Origin: Rhodococcus qingshengii JCM 15477
GTDB lineage: Bacteria; Actinomycetota; Actinomycetes; Mycobacteriales; Mycobacteriaceae
Assembly (NCBI RefSeq): GCF_023221595.1
Contig: NZ_CP096563.1
Span: forward strand, 1,966,501 to 2,030,500
Length of the DNA stretch: 64,000 bases
Reading direction: 5' to 3'
Of the stretch, positions 35,401-47,400 are shown piece by piece. The notes beneath the pieces were generated by a model. That model searched no databases. It was given only the letters and a program-made list of their open reading frames with translations, and had not been told where the DNA came from. The first letter of the stretch is position 1; each line of letters begins with the position of its first letter. A program made the translations under genes and the position numbers.

Positions 35401-38400
35401 CGGTTGATGTGCGGTTGCATCTGGCGCTCGAGCAGTTGGCGCTTGATCGTGGTGTGTCGTTGTTCATGGTGGTGCATGCGGCGTTGGCGGTGGTGTTGGC
35501 GCGGTTGAGTGGTAGTGATGACGTTGTGGTGGGCTCGCCGATCGCTGGGCGGGGCGAGCCGGAGCTTGATGATTTGATCGGGATGTTCGTCAATACGTTG
35601 GTGTTGCGGACGGAGGTGGATTCTTCGGAGTCGTTCTCGGAGTTGTTGGGTCGGGTTCGTGAGGTCGATCTGGGGGCGTTCGGCAACGAGGATGTTCCGT
35701 TCGAGCGGTTGGTGGAGGTGCTTGATCCGGCGCGGTCGCAGGCTCATCATCCGTTGTTCCAGGTTGCGTTGTTCTTCCAGAACATGGCGCAGAGTGTCTT
35801 GGAACTGCCGGGACTGTCGATTGCCGGTTTCGACGCGGGTGTGGAGATCGCGAAGTTCGATCTGCAGTTGACGGTGTCACCGTTGGAGGAGGACGGCGTC
35901 GGTGTGGGGATGCCGATGTCGTTGACGTATGCGACGGATTTGTTCGACGAGTCGACGGTTGTCTCGTTTGCGGAGCGGTTGGTTCGGGTTCTGGAAGCGA
36001 TGGTGGCGGAGCCTGATTCGGTTGTCGGGGATGTGGAGTTGCTCGGTGAGGACGAGCGTTCGCAGGTGTTGGTGGCGGTCAATGACACTGTTCACGAGTT
36101 GACTGTTGGTGCTTTGTTGCTCGATGGGTTTGTTGCGCAGGTGGCGGCGTCTCCGGATGCGGTGGCGGTGGTGTTCGAGGGGCAGTCTCTGTCGTATGCG
36201 GAGTTCGGGTCTCGGGTGAATCGTCTTGCGCGGTATTTGGTTTCGGTGGGTGTGGGGCCGGAGTCGTTGGTGGCGTTGGCGATGCGTCGGTCGGTTGATC
36301 TTGTTGTGGGTATGTATGCGGTGGTTGCTGCGGGTGGGGCGTATGTGCCGTTGGATCCGGATCATCCGGTCGAGCGCAATGGTCATATTCTCGGGACTGC
36401 GGCGCCGGTGTGTGTGTTGTCCACTGCTGGTGACGGTGTGGTGTTGCCGGGTGAGTTCGATGTGGTGTTGATTGACGAGTTGGATGTGTCCGGGTTCTCG
36501 GATGCGCCGGTGTTGGATGTGGATCGTGTTGCGCCGCTTCGGGTTTCGAATGCTGCGTATGTGATTTTCACGTCGGGGTCGACGGGGAAGCCGAAGGGTG
36601 TGGCGGTTTCGCATGAGGCGATCGTCAATCAGATGGCGTGGATGCAGGGTCAGTATGTTCTGACTGGGTCGGATGTGTATTTGCAGAAGACTGCGACGAC
36701 GTTCGATGTGTCGTTGTGGGGGTTCTTCTTGCCGTTGGCGGTGGGTGCTCGGTTGGTGGTGGCCACGCATGACGGTCATCGGGATCCGGGGTATTTGGCG
36801 TCGGTGATCGCTGATCAGGGTGTGACGGTGACGGACTTCGTGCCGACGATGTTGTCGGTGTTCGCGGGTGCGGTGTCTGCGGAGTTGTTGGGTTCGTTGC
36901 GTGATGTGTTCGTCATCGGTGAGGCGTTGCCGGCGCAGGCGGTGCGTGATTTCGGTGTGGTGTCGGGTGCGCGGGTTCACAACTTGTATGGCCCGACCGA
37001 GGCTGCGGTGTCGATCACGTTCGCGGATGTGACGGGCGCCGTCGATGGTGGTGTGGTTTCTATTGGTGTGCCGCAGTGGAATTCGCAGGTTTTCGCGTTG
37101 GATTCGCGGTTGCGTCCGGTGCCGGTGGGTGTTGCGGGTGAGTTGTATCTTGCGGGTGATCAGTTGGCTCGTGGGTATGTTTCTCGTCCGGATTTGTCGG
37201 CGGATCGGTTCGTGGCGAATCCGTTCGGTGGGGTGGGTTCGCGGATGTATCGCACGGGGGACTTGGTGCGGTGGGGTGTGTCGGGTGAGCTCGAGTACAT
37301 CGGTCGTACCGATTTTCAGGTGAAGTTCCGTGGTCAGCGGATCGAGTTGGGGGAGATCGAGTCGGCGTTGGTGGCCGATGTGTCGGTGTCTGTGTCGTCG
37401 GTGGCTGTGGTGTCGACGGTGACCGGTGATCAGTTGGTGGGGTATGTGGTGCCGGCGTCGGGTGCGGTGGTTGATACTGCGGCACTGGTGGATTCGTTGG
37501 GTGTGGTGTTGCCGTCGTATATGGTGCCGTCGCAGTTTGTGGTGTTGGATGCGTTTCCGCTCAATGCTTCGGGGAAGTTGGATCGGAAGTTGTTGCCGGA
37601 GCCGGTGTTCGAGGTTGCGGTGTTTAGGGCTCCGGTGACGGCGGTGGAGGAGATCGTTGCGTCGGTGTTTGCCGAGGTGTTGGGTGTCGAGCGCGTCGGG
37701 TTGGATGACGATTTCTTTGCGCTGGGTGGTAATTCGTTGATTGCGACTCGGGTGGCGGCTCGGTTGGGGCAGGCGCTCGATGCGCAGGTTCCGGTGCGGG
37801 TGTTGTTCGAGGCGTCGTCGGTGGAGTTGTTGGCTGCGCGGGTGGAGTCGGAGATCGGTTCGGGTGCGCGGGCGGCGTTGACGGCTCGGGTGCGTCCGGA
37901 GCGGGTGCCGTTGTCGTTGGCGCAGCAGCGGATGTGGTTCTTGAACCGTTTCGATACGTTGTCGTCGGCGAACAATATTCCGGTGGCGATTCGGTTGTCG
38001 GGGTTGTTGGATGTGGCGGCTCTGCAGGCTGCGGTGTCGGATGTTGTTGTGCGGCATGAGATTTTGCGGACGGTGTATCCGGAGGTCGACGGTGTCGGGT
38101 TCCAGGAGGTGTTGTCTGCGGATCGGGTGCGGTTGGATGTGTCGCCGGTTGTGGTGTCGGAGTCCGATGTCGTTGGTGCGGTGACGGAGTTCTTGTCGGC
38201 TGGTTTCGATGTGGCGGTGGAGGTTCCGGTTCGGGCGCGGTTGTTCGCGGTGTCGGAGTCGGAGTTCGTGTTGGCGTTGGTGGTTCATCACATCAGTGGT
38301 GATGGTGTGTCGATGGGGCCGTTGACGCGTGATGTGATGGTGGCGTACGAGGCTCGTTCTCGGGGTGAGGTGCCGGGGTGGGCGCCGCTCGAGGTGCAGT

Positions 38401-41400
38401 ATGCGGATTACGCGTTGTGGCAGCGTGAGGTGTTGGGGTCCGAGGATGATCCGTCGTCGTTGATTTCGCGTCAGGTCGGGTTCTGGGAGTCGGCGTTGGC
38501 GGGGTTGCCGGATCAGTTGGATTTGCCGGCGGATCGTCCGCGGCCTGTGGTGGCGTCCAATCGTGGGGCGGATCATTCGTTCGTGGTGGGTGCGGATGTG
38601 CATGCTGGTTTGAATGATGTTGCTCGTGAGTCGAATTCGTCGTTGTTCATGGTGGTGCATGCGGCGTTGGCGGTGTTGTTGTCGCGGTTGTCGGGGACGT
38701 CCGATATTGCGATCGGTACTCCGGTGGCGGGTCGTGGTGAGCAGGTTCTCGATGATTTGATCGGGATGTTCGTCAATACGTTGGTGTTGCGGACGGAGGT
38801 GGATTCTTCGGAGAGTTTCGTCGATCTGCTCGCAGGTGTGCGGGAGGCTGATCTTCAGGCGTTTGCGCATGCGGATGTTCCGTTCGAGCGGTTGGTGGAG
38901 GTGCTCAATCCGGCGCGGTCGCAGGCTCGGAGTCCGTTGTTCCAGGTGATGTTGGCGTTCCAGAACATGGAGCAGTCGGCGTTGCAGTTGGGTGATCTGC
39001 GGGTTGCGGGGGTCGATGCCACTGCGGTGGCGGCGAAGTTCGACCTGTCCTTGACGGTGGTGGAGCAGTTCGACGAGGCGGGTGCTCCGGCGGGGATGGC
39101 GGCGCAGTTCACGTATGCGACGGATCTGTTCGACGAGTCGACGGTGGCAGGCTTTGCGGACAGGTTCGGGCGCATCCTGGCTGCGGTGGTCACGGATTCG
39201 TCGATACGATCGGGCGACATCGACTTGCTCGACGCGAGAGAACATACGGTGTTGACTAATGCGCTCCATGACGACTTGATGCCGCAGCGCAGGTTAGTGG
39301 ATATCTTGACTGCGCGCAGTGAGGTGGGTGGCGAGTCTGTTGCAGTACGAACCAATGGCAAGTCGGTCACCTATCGCGAGCTTGACAGGCATTCGTCGCA
39401 ATTGGCTCGTGTTCTCATCACGAATGGTGCGGGACCCGAATCGGTTGTGGCGATTGCGCTTCCACGCTCGTACGAGATGGTTCTAGCTGTTTGGGCAGTC
39501 GCCAAGTCGGGCGCCGCGTACGTGCCTGTCGATCCGAACTATCCCAGTGATCGTATCGCGCATATGATTTCGGACTCCGGCGCGTCGATGGGACTGACTA
39601 CTTCGTCAAATGTTGATCGTGTGCCGGATGGTGTGATTTGGTTTGAAATCGATTCCACAGACTTCGCGGAGATCGTTGCAACATTTGCTTCATCCCCGAT
39701 TGATGAGCATGAGCGGACAACGACGCTTATGCCAGACCATATTGCCTACATAATCTATACCTCGGGATCGACTGGCAGGCCCAAGGGCGTTGCTGTGACA
39801 CACACGGGCCTGTTTGGCCTCTTGGAATACGCGAATGACCTATACGAGATCACAGCGAACTCACGTGTCCTGCACATTTGTGCGCCAATCTTCGACCCCT
39901 CCGTTCTTGAATGGATGGTTGCTTTCTATTCGGGGGCAACGCTAGTTGTGGTCCCCGCGTCGATTCTCGGTGGCGATGAATTGGCTGAATTGATGCGCGT
40001 GGAACGCGTTTCCAATGTCGTCATCACACCGGCAGTCCTAGGGACGATGGATCCAGCGGCGCTACCTGATCTCCGTGTTGTCTCTGTCGGCGGCGATGTT
40101 AGTTCTCCTGAGCTGCTGGCCAAGTGGGTGCAGGGGAGGATCTATTTCAATGCTTACGGGCCAACCGAGACAACGATCATTTCTACGTATGCAAGATTGG
40201 AAGCGGACAGTCAAATCACTATTGGTTCGCCGATCAATGGTGTCTCAGCATTGGTGCTCGACGAACGACTGAATCCGGTTCCGGTCGGCACGCGAGGTGA
40301 GCTATACCTAGCGGGGTCAGTTCTAGCTCGCGGATACCGAAACCGTCCGGATCTGACGGCAGACCGTTTTGTTCCCAACCCATTCTCGCCTGGCGGCTCG
40401 CGGATGTATCGCACCGGAGACATTGTCCGTTGGATAGGGAGCATCGATCAACCGCAACTCGAGTACGTTGGCCGCAGCGATTTCCAGGTCAAGATTCGGG
40501 GATATCGGATCGAACTCGGTGAAATTAACGCGGCACTGGAAAAGCACTCTCTCGTGGCGCAAGCCGTAACTCTCGGTAAAGAGTTGCAATCAGGGGTGAC
40601 AGCGTTGGTGTCCTATGTGGTGCCGGCGTCGGGTGCGGTGGTTGATACTGCGGCACTGGTGGATTCGTTGGGTGTGGTGTTGCCGTCGTATATGGTGCCG
40701 TCGCAGTTTGTGGTGTTGGATGCGTTTCCGCTCAATGCTTCGGGGAAGTTGGATCGGAAGTTGTTGCCGGAGCCGGTGTTCGAGGTTGCGGTGTTTAGGG
40801 CTCCGGTGACGGCGGTGGAGGAGATCGTTGCGTCGGTGTTTGCCGAGGTGTTGGGTGTCGAGCGCGTCGGGTTGGATGACGATTTCTTTGCGCTGGGTGG
40901 TAATTCGTTGATTGCGACTCGGGTGGCGGCTCGGTTGGGGCAGGCGCTCGATGCGCAGGTTCCGGTGCGGGTGTTGTTCGAGGCGTCGTCGGTGGAGTTG
41001 TTGGCTGCGCGGGTGGAGTCGGAGATCGGTTCGGGTGCGCGGGCGGCGTTGACGGCTCGGGTGCGTCCGGAGCGGGTGCCGTTGTCGTTGGCGCAGCAGC
41101 GGATGTGGTTCTTGAACCGTTTCGATACGTTGTCGTCGGCGAACAATATTCCGGTGGCGATTCGGTTGTCGGGGTTGTTGGATGTGGCGGCTCTGCAGGC
41201 TGCTGTGTCGGATGTTGTTGCGCGGCATGAGATTTTGCGGACGGTGTATCCGGAGGTCGACGGTGTCGGGTTCCAGGAGGTGTTGTCGGCGGATCGGGTG
41301 CGGTTGGATGTGTCGCCGGTTGTGGTGTCGGAGTCCGATGTCGTTGGTGCGGTGACGGAGTTCTTGTCGGCTGGTTTCGATGTGGCGGTGGAGGTTCCGG

Positions 41401-44400
41401 TTCGGGCGCGGTTGTTCGCGGTGTCGGAGTCGGAGTTCGTGTTGGCGTTGGTGGTTCATCACATCAGTGGTGATGGTGTGTCGATGGGGCCGTTGACGCG
41501 TGATGTGATGGTGGCGTACGAGGCTCGTTCTCGGGGTGAGGTGCCGGGGTGGGCGCCGCTCGAGGTGCAGTATGCGGATTACGCGTTGTGGCAGCGTGAG
41601 GTGTTGGGGTCCGAGGATGATCCGTCGTCGTTGATTTCGCGTCAGGTCGGGTTCTGGGAGTCGGCGTTGGCGGGGTTGCCGGATCAGTTGGATTTGCCGG
41701 CGGATCGTCCGCGGCCTGTGGTGGCGTCCAATCGTGGGGCGGATCATTCGTTCGTGGTGGGTGCGGATGTGCATGCTGGTTTGAATGATGTTGCTCGTGA
41801 GTCGAATTCGTCGTTGTTCATGGTGGTGCATGCGGCGTTGGCGGTGTTGTTGTCGCGGTTGTCGGGGACGTCCGATATTGCGATCGGTACTCCGGTGGCG
41901 GGTCGTGGTGAGCAGGTTCTCGATGATTTGATCGGGATGTTCGTCAATACGTTGGTGTTGCGGACGGAGGTGGATTCTTCGGAGAGTTTCGTCGATCTGC
42001 TCGCAGGTGTGCGGGAGGCTGATCTTCAGGCGTTTGCGCATGCGGATGTTCCGTTCGAGCGGTTGGTGGAGGTGCTCAATCCGGCGCGGTCGCAGGCTCG
42101 GAGTCCGTTGTTCCAGGTGATGTTGGCGTTCCAGAACATGGAGCAGTCGGCGTTGCAGTTGGGTGATCTGCGGGTTGCGGGGGTCGATGCCACTGCGGTG
42201 GCGGCGAAGTTCGATCTGCAGTTGACGGTGGTGGAGCAGTTCGACGAGGCGGGTGCTCCGGCGGGGATGGCGGCGCAGTTCACGTATGCGACGGATCTGT
42301 TCGACGAGTCGACGGTGGCAGGCTTTGCCGACAGGTTCGGACGGATCCTTGGTGCCGTCGTTGCTGATCAGTCGGCCGTTTTGGGTGACATAGACATTTT
42401 GGATTCTGTTGAGCGTTCGTTGGTGCTCGAGGGGTGGAATGACACGGCTCGTGAGGTTGCGGGTGTGTCGGTGTTGGACGGGTTCGATGCGCAGGTGGCG
42501 GCGTCTCCGGATGCGGTAGCGCTCTCGTTCGAGGGTGTGTCGTTGTCGTATGCGGAGTTCGATGCTCGGGTGAATCGTTTTGCCAGGTATTTGGTTTCGG
42601 TGGGTGTGGGGCCGGAGTCGTTGGTGGGTGTTGCGGTTCGTCGGTCGGTTGATTTGTTGGTTGCGGTTTACGGTGTGCTCAGGGCTGGTGGTGGGTATGT
42701 TCCGGTGGATCCGGATCAGCCTGCGGAGCGTAATGGGTATGTGTTGGCGGCGGCGTCGCCGGTGTGTGTGGTCAGTACTTCTGATGTTGGTTTCGATGCT
42801 GGTGTGGTGCCGGTGGTCGAGGTTGATGTTGTTGATGTGTCTGGTTTTTCGGATGCTCCTGTCTCGGATGTGGATCGGGTTGCGCCGTTGCGGTCGGGGA
42901 ATACGGCGTATGTGATTTTCACGTCGGGGTCGACGGGTCGGCCGAAGGGTGTGGCGGTCAGTCATCGCAGTGTGGTCAATCAGGTGTCGTGGTTGGCGGA
43001 GCGTTATGCGGTGTCGGGTTCTGATGTGGTGTTGTTCAAGACTCCGGTGACGTTCGATGTGTCGGTGTGGGAGTTGTTTGTTCCGTTGGCGGTGGGTGCT
43101 CGGTTGGTGGTGGCTACTCATGACGGTCATCGGGATCCGGGGTATTTGGCGTCGGTGGTGGCGGCGGAGTCGGTGTCGATGGTCTCGTTTGTGCCGTCGA
43201 TGTTGGAGGTGTTCGTCGATCAGTTGGTCGACACGTCGGAGGCGACGATTTCGCGTCTCGGTGGTGGTGGGTTGGGTTCGTTGCGGGTGATTTTCGCGGC
43301 GGGTGAGGCGTTGCCGGCGTCGGTGGTGGGTCGGGTGTTGTCGGTGTTGCCGTCGGTTGAGGTTCATAATTTGTATGGTCCGACGGAGTTCACGGTGCAT
43401 GCGACGGCGGCGGGTCCGCTCGATGGTGTGGGTGTGGTGGTGCCGATGGGTGCTCCGGTGTGGAATTCGTCGGTGTTGGTGTTGGATTCGCGGTTGCGTC
43501 CGGTGCCGGTGGGTGTTGCGGGTGAGTTGTATTTGTCGGGTGTGCAGGTCGCTCGTGGGTATTTCGGGCGGGTGGATTTGTCGGCGGAGCGGTTTGTGGC
43601 GAATCCGTTCGGTGGGGTGGGTTCGCGGATGTATCGCACGGGGGATGTGGTGCGGTGGATCGGTGTGTCGGGTGAGCTCGAGTATGTCGGTCGTAGTGAT
43701 TTTCAGGTGAAGTTGCGTGGTCAGCGGATCGAGTTGGGGGAGATCGAGTCTGCGGTTCGGGATCAGGTGGGTGTGGGTTCTGTGGTGGTGGTGGTGTGGC
43801 GTGATCAGTTGGTTGCGTATGTCACTGCTGCGGTGGGGTCTTCGGTTGATGTTGATGTGGTGAAGGTGGGTGTGGGGGAGCGGTTGGCGTCGTATATGGT
43901 GCCGTCGCAGTTTGTGGTGTTGGATGCGTTGCCGCTCAATGCTTCGGGGAAGTTGGATCGGAAGTTGTTGCCGGAGCCGGTGTTCGAGGTTGCGGTGTTT
44001 AGGGCTCCGGTGACGGCGGTGGAGGAGATCGTTGCGTCGGTGTTTGCCGAGGTGTTGGGTGTCGAGCGCGTCGGGTTGGATGACGATTTCTTTGCGCTGG
44101 GTGGTAATTCGTTGATTGCGACTCGGGTGGCGGCTCGGTTGGGGCAGGCGCTCGATGCGCAGGTTCCGGTGCGGGTGTTGTTCGAGGCGTCGTCGGTGGA
44201 GTTGTTGGCTGCGCGGGTGGAGTCGGAGATCGGTTCGGGTGCGCGGGCGGCGTTGACGGCTCGGGTGCGTCCGGAGCGGGTGCCGTTGTCGTTGGCGCAG
44301 CAGCGGATGTGGTTCTTGAACCGTTTCGATACGTTGTCGTCGGCGAACAATATTCCGGTGGCGATTCGGTTGTCGGGGTTGTTGGATGTGGCGGCTCTGC

Positions 44401-47400
44401 AGGCTGCTGTGTCGGATGTTGTTGCGCGGCATGAGATTTTGCGGACGGTGTATCCGGAGGTCGACGGTGTCGGGTTCCAGGAGGTGTTGTCGGCGGATCG
44501 GGTGCGGTTGGATGTGTCGCCGGTTGTGGTGTCGGAGTCCGATGTCGTTGGTGCGGTGACGGAGTTCTTGTCGGCTGGTTTCGATGTGGCGGTGGAGGTT
44601 CCGGTTCGGGCGCGGTTGTTCGCGGTGTCGGAGTCGGAGTTCGTGTTGGCGTTGGTGGTTCATCACATCAGTGGTGATGGTGTGTCGATGGGGCCGTTGA
44701 CGCGTGATGTGATGGTGGCGTACGAGGCTCGTTCTCGGGGTGAGGTGCCGGGGTGGGCGCCGCTCGAGGTGCAGTATGCGGATTACGCGTTGTGGCAGCG
44801 TGAGGTGTTGGGGTCCGAGGATGATCCGTCGTCGTTGATTTCGCGTCAGGTCGGGTTCTGGGAGTCGGCGTTGGCGGGGTTGCCGGATCAGTTGGATTTG
44901 CCGGCGGATCGTCCGCGGCCTGTGGTGGCGTCCAATCGTGGGGCGGATCATTCGTTCGTGGTGGGTGCGGATGTGCATGCTGGTTTGAATGATGTTGCTC
45001 GTGAGTCGAATTCGTCGTTGTTCATGGTGGTGCATGCGGCGTTGGCGGTGTTGTTGTCGCGGTTGTCGGGGACGTCCGATATTGCGATCGGTACTCCGGT
45101 GGCGGGTCGTGGTGAGCAGGTTCTCGATGATTTGATCGGGATGTTCGTCAATACGTTGGTGTTGCGGACGGAGGTGGATTCTTCGGAGAGTTTCGTCGAT
45201 CTGCTCGCAGGTGTGCGGGAGGCTGATCTTCAGGCGTTTGCGCATGCGGATGTTCCGTTCGAGCGGTTGGTGGAGGTGCTCAATCCGGCGCGGTCGCAGG
45301 CTCGGAGTCCGTTGTTCCAGGTGATGTTGGCGTTCCAGAACATGGAGCAGTCGGCGTTGCAGTTGGGTGATCTGCGGGTTGCGGGGGTCGATGCCACTGC
45401 GGTGGCGGCGAAGTTCGACCTGCAGTTGACGGTGGTGGAGCAGTTCGACGAGGCGGGTGCTCCGGCGGGGATGGCGGCGCAGTTCACGTATGCGACGGAT
45501 CTGTTCGACGAGTCGACGGTGGCAGGCTTTGCCGACAGGTTCGGGCGCATCCTTGGTGCCGTCGTTGCTGATCAGTCGGCCGTTTTGGGTGACATAGACA
45601 TTTTGGATTCTGTTGAGCGTTCGTTGGTGCTCGAGGGGTGGAATGACACTGTTCACGAGTTGACTGTTGGTGCTTTGTTGCTCGACGGGTTTGTTGCGCA
45701 GGTGGCGGCGTCTCCGGATGCGGTGGCGGTGGTGTTCGAGGGGCAGTCTCTGTCGTATGCGGAGTTCGGGTCTCGGGTGAATCGCCTTGCGCGGTATTTG
45801 GTTTCGGTGGGTGTGGGGCCGGAGTCGTTGGTGGCGTTGGCGATGCGTCGGTCGGTTGATCTTGTTGTGGGTATGTATGCGGTGGTTGCTGCGGGTGGGG
45901 CGTATGTGCCGTTGGATCCGGATCATCCGGTCGAGCGCAATGGTCATATTCTCGGGACTGCGGCGCCGGTGTGTGTGTTGTCCACTGCTGGTGACGGTGT
46001 GGTGTTGCCGGGTGAGTTCGATGTGGTGTTGATTGACGAGTTGGATGTGTCCGGGTTCTCGGATGCGCCGGTGTTGGATGTGGATCGTGTTGCGCCGCTT
46101 CGGGTTTCGAATGCTGCGTATGTGATTTTCACGTCGGGGTCGACGGGGAAGCCGAAGGGTGTGGCGGTTTCGCATGAGGCGATCGTCAATCAGATGGCGT
46201 GGATGCAGGGTCAGTATGTTCTGACTGGGTCGGATGTGTATTTGCAGAAGACTGCGACGACGTTCGATGTGTCGTTGTGGGGGTTCTTCTTGCCGTTGGC
46301 GGTGGGTGCTCGGTTGGTGGTGGCCACGCATGACGGTCATCGGGATCCGGGGTATTTGGCGTCGGTGATCGCTGATCAGGGTGTGACGGTGACGGACTTC
46401 GTGCCGACGATGTTGTCGGTGTTCGCGGGTGCGGTGTCTGCGGAGTTGTTGGGTTCGTTGCGTGATGTGTTCGTCATCGGTGAGGCGTTGCCGGCGCAGG
46501 CGGTGCGTGATTTCGGTGTGGTGTCGGGTGCGCGGGTTCACAACTTGTATGGCCCGACCGAGGCTGCGGTGTCGATCACGTTCGCGGATGTGACGGGCGC
46601 CGTCGATGGTGGTGTGGTTTCTATTGGTGTGCCGCAGTGGAATTCGCAGGTTTTCGCGTTGGATTCGCGGTTGCGTCCGGTGCCGGTGGGTGTTGCGGGT
46701 GAGTTGTATCTTGCGGGTGATCAGTTGGCTCGTGGGTATGTTTCTCGTCCGGATTTGTCGGCGGATCGGTTCGTGGCGAATCCGTTCGGTGGGGTGGGTT
46801 CGCGGATGTATCGCACGGGGGACTTGGTGCGGTGGGGTGTGTCGGGTGAGCTCGAGTACATCGGTCGTACCGATTTTCAGGTGAAGTTCCGTGGTCAGCG
46901 GATCGAGTTGGGGGAGATCGAGTCGGCGTTGGTGGCCGATGTGTCGGTGTCTGTGTCGTCGGTGGCTGTGGTGTCGACGGTGACCGGTGATCAGTTGGTG
47001 GGGTATGTGGTGCCGGCGTCGGGTGCGGTGGTTGATACTGCGGCACTGGTGGATTCGTTGGGTGTGGTGTTGCCGTCGTATATGGTGCCGTCGCAGTTTG
47101 TGGTGTTGGATGCGTTTCCGCTCAATGCTTCGGGGAAGTTGGATCGGAAGTTGTTGCCGGAGCCGGTGTTCGAGGTTGCGGTGTTCCGGGCTCCGGTGAC
47201 GGAGGTCGAGCGACTTGTTGCTTCTGTGTTCGAAGAATTGCTCGGTATCGATCGGGTCGGTCTCGATGACGATTTCTTCGAATTGGGCGGAAACTCCCTG
47301 ATCGCCACGCAGTTGGCAGCGAAGTTGGGCCAAGCGATTTCGGCTGAGGTTCCGCTGCGCATGCTATTCACCAGCTCGACTGTGTCGGAGATGTCCGACA

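Noticed and set aside
28322..47185. CRISPR array or transposon as the cause of the repeats
   Set aside because: Repeat units are whole, in-frame catalytic domains. There are no short spaced repeats, terminal inverted repeats or transposase.
29508..47333. Very long open frames on the minus strand (up to about 2,250 codons) rich in His, Arg and Thr
   Set aside because: They are antisense to the NRPS repeats and arise because the G/T-rich codons of the plus strand rarely create stops in that frame. Their sequence repeats with the modules and resembles no protein family.
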